Source: Monosporascus cannonballus
Taxonomy: Eukaryota > Ascomycota > Sordariomycetes > Xylariales
Reading direction: 5' to 3'
DNA length: 64,000 nt
NCBI GenBank assembly: GCA_004154925.1
Contig: QJNS01000001.1
Span: forward strand, 186,001-250,000
The notes under the pieces are model-generated. The model did not search any database, was not told where the DNA came from, and saw only the letters and a list, made by a program, of their open reading frames with translations. The translations under genes and the position numbers were made by a program. Position 1 is the stretch's first letter. Each line of letters starts with the position of its first letter. This document shows positions 38,745-50,142 of the stretch, piece by piece.

Positions 38745-38906
38745 AAGTGCCAAACGAAAACGTTTTTGCGTAATTATAGCTTAGGCCTCGCTGGATCGTT
38801 ACGAGGATTTGGGATTTGATTGGTTAATATTTAGCGTTATGGAGCGGTACTTGAGTAACTTTAAAGAAAGTGGGAAAACGAGCCAGGAAGGCCTGAGTTA
38901 GCTGAG
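38745..38906 (+). pseudogene. Short clean coding fragment at the right end of X
   Basis: The frame reads ASLDRYEDLGFDWLIFSV then MERYLSNFKESGK and ends at a TAG at about 38,900. Only one RIP-type TAG lies in front of it. Codon composition is much closer to normal genes than the surrounding DNA. It may be the C-terminus of a protein of X, ending just inside the element boundary. The family is not recognised. Confidence 0.35.
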
Positions 38907-39095
38907 GTAAAGAGTATGGTGGAACTTTATAGTAATAAGATAAGTTAATTACGTGTCTTAATATTAAGGGGGCAAAAATTATATTGCAAGCGATTGGTAT
39001 TAATAAGTAATTTATTGCCAGCTAAAATTATTTAAATTATAGAAATAACGAACGTACATATGTTTTATGGATTTTGTTGAATTCCTTGGATTACT

Positions 39096-39483
39096 TGTTA
39101 CGACTTGACAAGCCATGGCCTCCAGAAACGGTCGTAGCAAAAAAGGCCAAGAAAACTATGTGGATTAGGTTACGTAATGGATCACCAACTTACTAATAAT
39201 AAGCCAGTAAGCTGGATTACTAATTCACTAATAATAAGCCTATAAACCGGATTACTAACTTACTGGTAATAATTTAGCTAACGGAATAAAAATATATACA
39301 CTTATTAATTCCATAATTTAAATAATTTCAGCTTATAATATAATAATATTACTTAAAGTATTTTTAATATTACGAAACGTAATATGTTATTATATTTATT
39401 ATTTAGATTTTTACGATACTTCTATTATTATAAACCTGTTAACTTAAAATTTAATAATTAATTAAACTTTATAATTCGTTATA
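39096..39483 (+). repeat. 5' LTR of copy A5, with tandem repeats in U3
   Basis: Starts TGTTACGACT and ends CGTTATA (from CGTCACA). U3 contains about three copies of a ~35-bp unit (39,178-39,270) built on GGATTACTAA and TTACTGGTAATAA-like words. The leader follows at 39,484. Confidence 0.8.
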
Positions 39484-39659
39484 TATTATAAGTTTTTATT
39501 AATTAATACTGTTAAATTTTAAACAATATTTAATATTATTAAAATATTAATTAATATTTAAAAAACCCTTATTTAACAATTTTAAATTCGAATTTGGAAA
39601 TTGAAAAAAAAGTTCAATAACTTAGAGTTACGTTACTTACCTAACCCTTTTTTACCCGT

Positions 39660-40640
39660 ATAAAGCCTAAAAAGCCAAAATTTTACAATAAAAAAAATAA
39701 CTTTTAAATTTTATTAATTTAAGCATAAATATATTTTTATTTTTTAAATCTTAATAATTTAACGGATATAATTTTAATAATAAAAATATATCTAATACAG
39801 AATATAATTAATTAATTTACACCTATTATAAGAATTTTTCTAGAAATAAAAAAAATAAATAAGGAAAATTTTATTAATAAAATCTTTTTAATTTAGATTA
39901 ATTTCGAAAATAAAGTCCGTAATAATTTCGGCAATCCGGATAAAAAACGATTTACGGCTTAATAATTTTTATATTTCCGATAAAAAGGATTTACGTCCAA
40001 ATACGCCGTAGCTTTCAAATATTTTATAATTAAAACAAAATAAGGAAATAATAAAGCCGATACCTTTATCGATATATTTTATAAAAGGTTAAAGGATAAT
40101 ATAAAAAATAAAATTATTCGGATTAAATAATTAATTACCTTAAATCGGTATATTATAAAAATAATTAAAATTAATAATTAATAATTTAAAAAATAACAAA
40201 AAAATAATATGCTTTATATTCGGGACATAACAAATTTAACCAGGGGAAAAAACGAAATACACCCTTTATTTCTTATAAAATAACGTTAAAACTTATGGAA
40301 TTTGGCGTTACTTACAGATAAAATTAAAACCAGATTAAATATTTTAATAATAACAAAATAAAACATAAAACTTATAAATATAAAAAACCTAAGAAATTAC
40401 GGCAAAATCATTAAACCTTTATACCGGAAAAATAATTTAAAATTAATTAAGAAAATAATAATAAAGTTATTAGCATAATTTAAATCAAATATGTAATAAG
40501 CTTATAATAAAAGGTTTAATAAGGATTATTACGATAAAAAATTGGACGAAAAATATAAAAAGCTAAAAAATTAATTTAATAAATACCGTTAACATAATAA
40601 AAAATATTATAAAAATAATTATACAAATACCAGAATTAAA
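39660..40640 (+). pseudogene. gag: RIP-inactivated gag of copy A5
   Basis: Plus-strand homologue of gag in A6. The start reads ATA at about 39,660 (ATAAAGCCTAAAAAGCC, where A6 has ATGAAACCG). Capsid remnant near 39,930-39,950 and a degraded zinc-knuckle region near 40,580-40,620. Confidence 0.55.
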
Positions 40641-40859
40641 TAAAAAACCTTTATTTCGGAATACCTAATTAATACGGTAAAATACATATTATATATTGTC
40701 GACGACGGAAATGTCCCGACTACGAAAAATAGAAATAATATATTTATATATGAATTACCCGTATGTATTATAAAGGATTTAATTTTCCAAATTATACCGG
40801 GTATAACCAAAACGACAAATAATAATATTAATAATTTTAAATTATAGCCCCAGGAAATA

Positions 40860-43800
40860 TTTAATAATTAGCCGAAACAAAAAGTTAACTTAAAGGAAAA
40901 TAATATCTGCGAAAAGACCTTTTTTGTTATTATAAATAATGTAATTATTAAACGAAAAAAAAATTAATTTAGCATATAGTAAAAAAGGAATTATTAGAAA
41001 GTTATTACGGACTTTTATTTTCAATTAATCTTTATTATAAATCTCAAAGGAAAAAAATTATTAAGGAAAAAATACGTTAATTTATAAGAAATTTTTAAAA
41101 CAATAATTAAAATAACATATAATGGGATATAATCGCAAATATAAAAAAACAATTTATTTAATAAGGAGAAAAATTATAATAAAATTAAAAGGAATTAATA
41201 TTGTTCGATGGAATAATATGCCGATAATAACGATAAATGTAATAATTCGACGTATTAAATAAAGAAATATAAATAAGGTTCGATAAATTCGAATAAAAAT
41301 TAAAAAAAAGAATTACCTGTAAAAAAGCCATAAAATAATAAAATTTAAAGGAATTAAAAGAAGTTTTTAAAAAAGGTTTTAAATGCGACAATAAGAAACG
41401 TTAACGACTTTATTACCTTAAATATACAAATTGGAATATACTGGTATACCGTAATAGTAAATCATAAAGGTTTAAGCGGAAATTATATTATATCGGATAT
41501 AATTAATAAATTTAAATTATTATGAAAATATAAGTTGGAACCTTATATAATAACGAATACCGAAAGTTAAGAATTCGTTTATAATAATGGAAAAACTATA
41601 TACGAAATTAATTATCTTAAGATTTTTATTAAAAAATGATACCAAATAATTAATTTCGATATTATTTTATTCGAGAATTACGATATAATTTTAGGATTAT
41701 TACGGATACGTTAATACGGAATTTTGATTAACGGCAGAATTAATTAAATAAAATTTATTTTATTTCTTATTAATAAACGAAAAAAAAAATTAAAATCTTA
41801 ATATTTAATTAATAATAACGATAAATATAGGCATAAGGATACGACAAATACCTTATTACCTTAAGGAATAAAATATAAAAAAAATAAATATTAAAAAAAA
41901 TATAACGTATCGTTATTATTATTAAAACGAAATTAAAGCAATTAAATAACGATTTAAAATAATAAAAATAATAACCCTAAAAACTCAAAACTTTAATTAA
42001 TATATTATTATAATATTAAAAATACGAATAGTTTTTTACGAAATAATTCGATACGAAATTATTAGAATATAATAAATAAAATTACGAAATAATTTTTAAA
42101 AAAAGATTTTCGACAAAGTTTTACTTTATTTATAATTTTAACGGAATCGAATTACGTATTTTTAAAAAATACCTAAAAAATCGATTATAAAAAAAATAAA
42201 TTCAATTTTCGAAATTACCAGTAAAATATTTTATATTTTTCGTATTTTAAAAAAATAAAAAATTGCGATTTATAATTAAATATTAATAATTAAACGATAT
42301 TATTATTAAGGATTAAATATTATTATTTTTAATTACAAAAATAAAATATTAACTTTATAAAATTAAATAATTCATAATATTTAATTTTAGGAATAAATAA
42401 TATCTTATTAAGATTAAGAAAATACGAATAAAAAATAACGTTTAAAACGAAATACGGATTATTTAAATATTTAATTATATTAATAGGATTTACGAACGTA
42501 ATAATAATCTTTTAACGGATAATAAATTATATATTACGAAAATACTTCGATACTTTCGTTATTAATTATATTAACGATATTTTTATTTTTTTAAAAACAA
42601 ATAAAATATACGTAAAACACGTTTATAGGGTTTTTTAAATTATATAAAACGTAAGGTTATTTATTAATATAGAAAAAAGTTAATTTTATACGTAAAAAAT
42701 AAAATATTTGAAATATATTATTATTTTAAGATATATTAAAATAAACTTTAAGAAAATTACTTTAATTATAAAATAATTAATATTAATAACAATTAAACAA
42801 ATATAAGTATTTTTTGGATTTGCTAATTATTATAAAAAGTTTATTCGAAATTTTAGCAAAATTATTATATCTTTAATAAATTTTATAAAAAAAATTTAAA
42901 TAAACGCCAAATACGGAACAAATATTTTAAGATATTAAAAATGCGATTATTACCAAATTAATATTAATTATATACGATTTAAATTACCCTATTAAATTAA
43001 AAACCGATATTTCGGATTACGCGTTAAACGTAATAATCGGATAACAAAATATTTAGGCAAATTATATCTTATTATATTTCTTTCGTATAAATTAAAAGGA
43101 ACCGAATTTAATTACAATATTTTAAATAAAAAGTTTATGGCTATTATTATGGTATTTCGAAAATTTAAGTATTTTTTAAAAGGATATTTATATTAGGTTA
43201 AAATTTATACGGATTATTAAATTTTATTTGATATATTACAATAAGGGAATTTATAAAATAATAATTAAAATATATAAAAAAATTGGTGAACTTTAACTTC
43301 GTTATTATTTATAAAAAAGTTTAAAAAATAATAAAGTAAATACCTTAAGTAAACGATTAAGTTTTAAAAAAATTAGATAAAATTAATTATATAATTTTCG
43401 ATATTATTATAAAAAGATATTGACGTTTACGATAAATTATAATAATTCGGGTAATGCTAATAGTATATATTAGGAAATCTAATAATATAATAACGGTTTC
43501 TCGGAAAATCAAAAAACGGATAAAATATAAATATCAGAAAAATATTAAAAGGATTTAATACAAAAAATATATAAATATTAATTATATAGATATTTAAGTA
43601 TTTATAAAATCTTAAAACGATTTTAACGTATATATTCCTTTTTTAAAATGAAATTAACCGTATAAAATATTATATAATAATACGATATTTGCGTTAAAGT
43701 AAAGGTCCGACGATATAAGTTATACGGAAAGCTATAATTATTACCAGTCGTAAAACGATTATAATATTTAATTATATTTAATTTTATTATTAAGTTTTTT

Positions 43801-44800
43801 ATATCAAAAAGTCCAGTTACGAAAATATATTACGATAGTATTTTCGTAATCGTTAACCGATTTACAAAATTTTTTATTTCTTATTATATTATAAGGATAT
43901 AAATGCCGAATAATTAATATATATTTTCTTTAAATATATTTTCAGTATATACGGGTTATTAATACAAATTATATCAAATAAAAGATTCATATTTATATTA
44001 AAGTTTTAATGAAGTTTAATAATATAAAATAATTTAAACTACAAATTATTTAACGTATTTAAACCTTAAATAAATAAATAAATAAAATAAACAAATTAAA
44101 TTGTAAAAGTTTATTTCCGATATTATATTAATTACGAATAAAATAATTTTATTAAAAATTATTAATTGCATAATTAATTTATAATACCAGTTATCAAAAG
44201 AATATTAAAATAATATTTATGAATATAAATTTTGGTTTTATTTTAGAAATTTATAAAAAAATATGCGATAATGGTTTCATTAATATTAAGGTTATTTTTA
44301 CGTTAAAATAATTATGATAGTTATATTAAAAAATAAAATTAAAATTAAAATTCGTACGGAATCGGATAAACAAATATTATAATTAGAAAAGGTTAAAAAG
44401 ATTAATTTTCGAAAAGAGAAAAATAGTTTTTTTAGTTACTAAAAATATTTAAATAAAATAACTTAACAAAAAATTCGATTTTAAATATATCGTTCCATAT
44501 AAAATCGCTAAGAAAATTTTAGAAAATAATTATTAATTAGAATTTTTATCAAAAGTTAAACTTTATTTAATTTTTTATATTTTTTTATTTAAATTAATAA
44601 TAGATATAATTAAAATATATACGGTATAAAACGATATGGAAATAAACGACAAATAAATATATAAAATAAAAAAAAATTCGTTATATAAAAGCAAAACGGA
44701 TTTACCTAATATCTAATTAAATGGAAAAAGCACCCGGATTCCAAAAATATTTAGGAATCTGCCAAAAGCCTTATTAGCGTTTAACGCCTATTAAAAAACT
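40860..44800 (+). pseudogene. pol: RIP-inactivated pol of copy A5
   Basis: Protease near 41,450-41,500 (VNHKGLSGNYI). RT around 42,100-42,620, with the catalytic segment reading YINDIFIF near 42,565-42,590. RNase H near 42,980-43,250, integrase about 43,600-44,450, chromodomain near 44,640-44,800. Stops throughout. Confidence 0.6.
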
Positions 44801-45400
44801 TTTATTAGTAACGACGAAACCATCCGAAATAATAATATCTTAGTTTATAAAATCCAAAAAAGGAAATTTTTAATTTACCGTATTTTAATTAATAATATCC
44901 ATCCTGCCCAAAGCCTATATTTCGACTATAAAATTTAACTTTAATTACGTAAGATCGTTTAAATCGTCCAAAAAATTAAAAAGTACCATTAATAAATTTC
45001 GTATTTTGAGATTAATAGTATTAACGCTAACGACATATACAAAAAAAACGCGCAAGGGCTTCCGATAAAGATTTTTCGGCCGTTAGCTTTTTTTCTTTTA
45101 ACCTTTTCGATTTTACGATATGGCGATTAATTATGGAAATAAGGACCTTTATCCCGTTATACGAACGACCCCGACGGACATATTTCTTATAACGAAAAAC
45201 CCTATTTATTATTTGGTAATTAAGCTGCCGAACAAAATAAAAAAATAAAGCATCGCATTAAAATTTTCGAATTTAATTAAATTAACCAGGGCAAATCGTT
45301 ATTCGGATTTGCGAAAACGACATTTGGATATATCGGAAAACATATTAAAGGTATACGGAAAAACTTACCAAAAAAAAAAGAAATCTTAAAAGCAAGATTT
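44780..45400 (-). pseudogene. Antisense Cys-rich/coiled-coil ORF of copy A5
   Basis: On the minus strand, antisense to the 3' end of pol. A clear charged stretch reads LKEKKLTAEKSLSEALARFF near 45,030-45,110, followed by an R-rich segment with RIP stops. Same position as in A2, A3, A4 and B. Confidence 0.5.
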
Positions 45401-45417
45401 TGGGAAAGGGAAAATCG
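45385..45417 (+). other. Polypurine tract and preceding inverted repeat of copy A5
   Basis: AAATCTTAAAAGCAAGATTT (small inverted repeat AAATCTT/AAGATTT) is followed by TGGGAAAGGGAAAATCG immediately before the 3' LTR. A purine tract at this site primes plus-strand DNA synthesis in LTR retroelements. The same layout stands before the 3' LTRs of A2-A6. Confidence 0.65.
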
Positions 45418-45805
45418 TATTACGATTTAATAAGTTACGGCCTCCAAAAACGGTTGCAGCAGAAAAGGCCAAAAAAATTATGTAAATTAGGTTACGTAAT
45501 AGATCACCAATTTATTAATGGTAAACCAATAAGCCGGATTACCAACTTACTGGTAATAAATCAGTAAGCCGGATTATTAATTTACTGGTGGTAATCCAGT
45601 TAACGGAATAAGGATATATACGCTTATTAATTCCATAATTTAGATAGCTTCAGTTTGCAATATAATATCGTTACCTAAGGCACCCTTAATATTACGAAAC
45701 GTGATATGTTATTGTATTTATTGCTCAGATTCCCACGATACTCCTGCCAACATAAACCCGTCGACTTAAGGTTTAATAGTTGGTTAAACCTTATTGCTCG
45801 TCACA
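45418..45805 (+). repeat. 3' LTR of copy A5
   Basis: Starts TATTACGATT (from TGTTACGACT) and ends GCTCGTCACA. It pairs with 39,096-39,483. Near its end (45,767-45,793) it keeps a perfect 10-bp inverted repeat TAAGGTTTAA / TTAAACCTTA around a 7-nt loop. Confidence 0.85.
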
Positions 45806-45955
45806 TTACTCCGGATCCATATCGGATAACTGCATAGATCCCGTTGGATCTCTTGGATCACTCCGGATCCATATCACGTGGTTTCGACCCATTTGGGTCC
45901 TGTTTCGGTCACCAAGTGACCGTTTCCGAGACTCTCCCTCGGTTGGGTCATAACA

Positions 45956-47102
45956 AAAAAGTACGAACCGGACTTATAATTGTAAAACCGTGTATTATAT
46001 ACAAAAGCATATATTTAAAGAAAAAATGCATTTAAAGGTTGTATAACTTTTAAAAAGTCCTTTATAAAAGGTGAAAATGGTAAATCTTCTTTAACTACAG
46101 ATAAAAAAAGTAGTAGCCAAGAGATAAAAATACCGGAGTGGCCGAAGCAATTTCCACTAGCCGGTTAGCTAACTAAGCTATGGCGTTGCTAGGTTCAACA
46201 TCGTTCAAGTAGCGTATAATGAGTTCACCGACGGTGATCTAGCAACCCTCAAGCTTCACTCGAGATGAGGGCTTCAATATAGGCGCAAAAAGCAGCGTGA
46301 TACCGTACTAAGTAGTTGAGTTGAGGAGTTAAGTTTACTGCAGGGAAAACAGTCGACTTTCGCTCGTTGTGGGTAGACTGTTGCAAGAAATGAGTGAATC
46401 GGCTTGGTTGCATTCCAGGTTGGATGGCACAGTTGGTCCCTTAGATACATCAAATACATGGATACTTCGGTTAATTTTGTTAAAGTTCTAATTTAATCCA
46501 CAAACCCTTATGTTTATTTTTGTGGGCAAATGTGTGTTCCAATTCAATCTAGGTTGTTGTTCTAAGCTACTTATTCGCAACCGGAGGTGGGAGCAGCCAG
46601 ATATAGGCTTCAGCTCCTTTGTCCTTGCAATCCTAGGGCCACAAATCAAAGCTCTTTTGTTCCCTTCAAAGCCCTTTCAAGAAATCACCTCAACTGCCGA
46701 CAATATTCAAGGAATATGGTTTCTTATAAGACCCTAAAATCACACACTGAAGCATATATGGCTGAATAAAGAAGATATTATCAGGTTGACCTCTAAAAGG
46801 TCCTAGATAGAAGTGGAGGGCAGCGAAGCCTCCTTAAATACACATAAAAACAACTGTAGCAAAGAGAAAGCTGCACCGGAGATGCGAACAGCATTCTCCA
46901 CTGTAGCAAAGCTAACCAAGCCACGGCTTAACTAACAGACTAGCCTTCAGCTAGGTCTGACATTTCTGATACGGCCAAGGAGGTCTTAGGGTGCTCTTTG
47001 ATATAGTGATGCAAGAGATCTCAGTAAATTGCCTCACTTCTACCAAAGGCGGTGGTTTCGTAAGACAAGTAGTCGAGATTCATTTCTGACACAAACTCTA
47101 CC
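45956..47102. other. Left part of the gene island, no supported gene
   Basis: Base composition moves from AT-rich to normal over about 150 bp. Short open frames occur (46,274-46,459 minus; 46,510-46,737 plus), but without domains, introns or codon bias I can defend. Two degenerate 77-bp direct repeats lie at 46,097-46,173 and 46,840-46,916. The 3' untranslated region of the monooxygenase gene should lie below 47,103. Confidence 0.4.
46097..46916. repeat. Pair of degenerate ~77-bp direct repeats
   Basis: 46,097-46,173 and 46,840-46,916 share the order ACA.ATAAAAA, GTAGC.AAGAGA.A, ACCGGAG.TG, CGAA.CA, TTCCACT/TCTCCACT and GCTAAC with equal length. They may be the ends of an old insertion or an ancient duplication. 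No element was identified between them. Confidence 0.4.
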
Positions 47103-49291
47103 TCATAGTGTGTGCTTATGTCTGGAGTACACGGGAAACGGTGTGCCCATGACATCGGCCTTGATCTGCAGCGCCAGAAAGCGCGAATAGTACCGTGAAT
47201 GACCCATGCCACCGCCAATATACCACAGTCCCGGGTCTATTATGAAGATGTGATTAGTGTCAAGTGAAGTATAACGACAAGAGGGAGAGACTTACGGCCC
47301 GTTGGCTTGAACACACCGTGCAGCTCGCCCTCCTCGTCGACGCCAAAGCAGTCGCCCGCACGCTCCGCTACATCGGCTCCCAGCAGCCGGCTGACGTGTT
47401 CCTTCAGGTTTCCCAGGAACCCCGTTGCTAGCACAATGACGTCTGCGGGCACCATGGAGCCGTCGCTAAACACCAACCCCGTCTCGCTGTAGGCAACCGG
47501 TACGGCATCCGACTTCATCTTGATCTGGCCATCCGTGATGAGCTTGCCGGCGCCAACGTCAATGTAAAACCCGCCAAGCTTGACGTTGATGGCGCGCTGG
47601 ATATCGCCAAAGGGGTCTGCTTTGAAGCCCGCCTTGGCAAGTGCCTCCCAGCGCTCTGGCGTCTCGGCGGCCATTCGGTGAAAGTTTTTGCCTGAGACGA
47701 GGCGCCCGACGGACATGGGCGCAGAGAACCAGATGCGGTCGCTGATCTCGGTAGGAATCACGTCGTTATAGACACCTATTGTCTTAAATATCAATTTGGG
47801 GAGGTCTTGGAGGCATATAGGGGAGAGGGACGTGCCTTTGTAGCGCTGCATCATATTTTCGACAGGTAGTACGACTGCAACATGAGTTAATCTAATAAGT
47901 GTCACAGCTTTTTAAAAGGCACAAGACTTACACGTCGGAGATCGCTGGACCATGGTCACGGAAGACAGGCCCGCCGCAACCATGTCGCTGGCCACATCAT
48001 GCCCTGTGTTTCCGGCACCAACGACGATGCCTCGTAGGCCCTTCCAGGAGTCTGCGTCATGATAATTAACCGAGTGAATGACCTTACCGCCGAACTTTTC
48101 GCGGTCGGCCCAAGGCGGGACCACCGGAGTGTGGCAGCCTGCGCCCGTCGCGAAGATCAGGTGTTTGGCTTGAAGCTGGCTCGCTCGACCATCTCGAGTG
48201 ATATTCAGGATCCAGAGGCTGCTAGATGCGTCGTACTTGCCCGTGTCAAGACTGGTGGAAAGCCACACATTCTGTATGAGGTCAGCACGGGGGTTATCAT
48301 TTTTGTCATCCCAGTGGAGACGAACAATTCCATAGCGCTTGGCCCAGTCGGCATGGCCCTTGGCGACTTCGTCTTTCGTCAAAAATTCCTGAAACTCGGG
48401 GCCAAATGTGCGATCAAACGGCATGTGTGCTTTGTGTGATGGTTAGGGATCACAGCGACCTAGCGGACAATGATTGAACATACCATAATTTCTCACAGTG
48501 TGGACTGCCCTTGTCAGTATTTAGGCGTCGCTCCAAAAGAGAAAGAAGCACTTACGCTTGGCAGACTTATACCGTTTCGCCCACGGATCCTCCAGGTTTT
48601 GCTCGCGCTCGAGGCAGACATAGGACACACCGAGAGCCTTGAGTCGGCCACCCGTTGCAAGGCCGCACATGCCACCGCCGACAATGACTGTGTCGAAATA
48701 CGGGAGCCCGTCAACGGAACCGTTTATCTGCGCCTGAACCGTACCATCGGGCGTGCCTACGGGCGCCATCGTATCCACATCAGCCTGGCCCGCAATCTGT
48801 TCCAAGATCGTCTTGATAACCCAGATTTTCCAGCCACCGTCCGACGTGGAGCAAATAGAAAGAAAACCAGAGCATTTGGTCTTGATAGGTTTCTCGGCTG
48901 TGAAGAAGAAGCGACCCTCGATCCACTGCGTCTGCTCGTCAAGCTTGACCTGCTGCACAGCAGGCGCAAAAAGCTCAAAGTCCTTGGCACCACGGTCCCT
49001 GATGAGTTCCTGCCATGCTGCCAAGACCGTAACGTCCGTGTAAAAAGTGCGCATCGTGCCGCTCAGTGCAAAAGTATCGCGCCAGATGGCGTCCTCTTTA
49101 AGCTGCGACACCGCCAGTGTCGGCAAGCTAGCGACGAACTGCCGGGCAACGTCGGCAGGCTCGACATCCGCAGGGAGGCTACTCTGCGGCAGCTTTCCAG
49201 GCAACAAGCTCAAAATGTCTTTGGACTGGTCGACTCCATTGTTGACCACGGCATCTTCCGTACCCCGATGCAGCGGACTGTTAACGGCCAT
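47103..49291 (-). CDS. Flavin-dependent (FMO-like) monooxygenase with NTF2-like N-terminal region, 4 exons
   Basis: Exons are 48556-49291, 47932-48429, 47296-47874 and 47103-47236, joined by GT-AG introns of 126, 57 and 59 bp, giving 648 residues. The N-terminal part (about 60-170) is typical of an NTF2/SnoaL-like fold. The FAD dinucleotide motif is at 205-210 (VIVGGGMCGLATGG). The NADPH motif GAGNTG is at 383-388. VIVLATGF is the conserved ATG segment in exon 3, and the C-terminus has PTGHPGLWYIGGG. Together these place it in the FAD/NAD(P)H-dependent monooxygenase family related to FMOs and YUCCA enzymes, which put one oxygen atom on a substrate. The substrate is unknown; a Baeyer-Villiger role is possible but not shown. 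No signal peptide is seen, so it is probably cytosolic. All splice phases fit and there are no stops, so the gene looks functional. It is divergent from the hydrolase at 50,143. Confidence 0.9.
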
Positions 49292-50142
49292 TTTCTTGGA
49301 CTTTCTGTGCTGAAAAGGCTGCGAATATGGATGATGAAGCGAGAGCAGCGTGAATACTCAGGACGAGGCATGAATAGGGTAAACTGTTGATTTATTTGTC
49401 GTCGTGTTTCTTGGTAGATGTATATCTATATATATGTATGTATATGATGGTATGTCATGGTGCTATCTTTCACTATCAACGAGCGAGCCATCGAAAGCTC
49501 TAATCGGACTGCAGTTCGAGTCGAGTCTGGAGGAAGGATAGGGTCGCAGGATCAGGCAGACTAGTTCAAAAAAGATGGCCCGAACTGGAATTGCTCGGGA
49601 AAACGTTCTCGGACCACGATATGTCAAGCCCCTGATCGGGTTTGGGCAGAACCGAACCACAAAAGACAAAAGTAAGTGGCTTTTCAAGCGCTATTATTCC
49701 CTGTAAGGCACCAAAGCGAAATATCATAGCGAGAACTGAATTCTATTGGATTTTCCTACGTATTTTGCACATAAGCAAGATATACTTTGTAACTGTTAAT
49801 CGAAGAGAACAAAGCTACGAGAACAACACTCTAAAGAACTCCACTTTTGTATATCTAAATCCCTTGGGGCTCCATGTTACGATAGCTCGGAGTAAAGGTA
49901 ACATGTATCTCTGTATATCCTTTGATCTCCACTTTTAGCATTTCCCCGAGCCGACCAGTGCCCCAATACTCCATCGGAGCCAAAAAGATGATGACTGCGT
50001 TTCGATAAATCGGGATGTAAACGACATGAAGACCTATAATAGTGGTTTAAGTGTTGGTCGTGAGTAGTGGGATGCTTTGTGATTTCTGCGGCTGTCCTTT
50101 CGCAGCAGTAGACGACCGACCATATAGAAACCTCGATTAAAT
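49292..50142. promoter_or_regulatory. Shared intergenic region of a divergent gene pair
   Basis: 851 bp separate the two start codons, so both promoters must lie here. A TA-rich run (TATCTATATATATGTATGTA, about 49,421-49,440) lies some 130-150 bp upstream of the monooxygenase ATG and may act as its TATA region. TATAATAG near 50,034 is about 105 bp upstream of the hydrolase ATG. A 43-codon open frame at 49,575-49,703 (plus) has no support as a gene. No palindromic CGG pair was identified. Confidence 0.45.

Larger units (their letters stand above)
21277..38909 (+). mobile_element. Element X: unclassified ~10.9-kb mobile element with a RecQ-like helicase, interrupted by copy A4
   Basis: This segment interrupts the solo LTR. 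AAGAGTAT stands on the left (21,269-21,276) and again on the right (38,910-38,917), a 7-8-bp target duplication. The ends may be short inverted repeats: left ATTGCCTCA, right TTACCTCA in complement. Copy A4 (31,328-38,048) is nested inside. Coding remnants are a RecQ-like helicase on plus (about 21,950-23,250), a basic-tailed frame on minus (25,462-25,737), diffuse frames on plus near 27,300-28,450 and on minus near 28,700-29,300, and a short clean frame at the right end. No integrase, RT or recognised transposase was found. A 7-8-bp duplication and short inverted ends suggest a cut-and-paste DNA transposon; the class is unknown. Confidence 0.6.
39096..45805 (+). mobile_element. Chromovirus family A copy A5, full length, inserted in the solo LTR
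   Basis: A 6,710-bp plus-strand element. Its LTRs are 388 bp each (39,096-39,483 and 45,418-45,805). TTACT directly flanks both ends (39,091-39,095 and 45,806-45,810), a perfect 5-bp target duplication. It interrupts the solo LTR, whose sequence continues on both sides. All domains are present and RIP-inactivated. Minus-strand frames at 40,619-40,810 and 41,185-41,391 are shadows. Confidence 0.85.
21210..45955 (-). repeat. Solo LTR split into three pieces by nested insertions
   Basis: The pieces are 21,210-21,276, 38,910-39,095 and 45,806-45,955. Read on the minus strand they form one LTR starting TGTTATGACCCAACC and ending CGTCACA. It is of the same subtype as 54,897-55,319, with shared GGATCCGGA/GATCCAA repeats and the CGTTTCCGAGACTCTCC segment. 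AAAAA stands immediately outside both ends (21,205-21,209 and 45,956-45,960), as expected for a 5-bp target duplication. No internal retroelement sequence flanks it, so it is a solo LTR. Element X and copy A5 were inserted into it later. Confidence 0.75.

Noticed and set aside
21277..38909. Helitron interpretation of element X
   Set aside because: The helicase motifs fit RecQ rather than Pif1, there is a target duplication, and no CTRR end follows the hairpin.
40619..41391. Minus-strand frames in copy A5
   Set aside because: Antisense to gag-protease linker sequence on the plus strand, which matches other copies.
46274..46769. Small frames on both strands left of the monooxygenase gene
   Set aside because: No domains, overlapping each other, no splice structure; cannot be defended as genes.
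48059..49390. Plus-strand frames up to 306 codons over the monooxygenase gene
   Set aside because: GC-rich shadows of a minus-strand gene with introns and conserved motifs that splice in phase.
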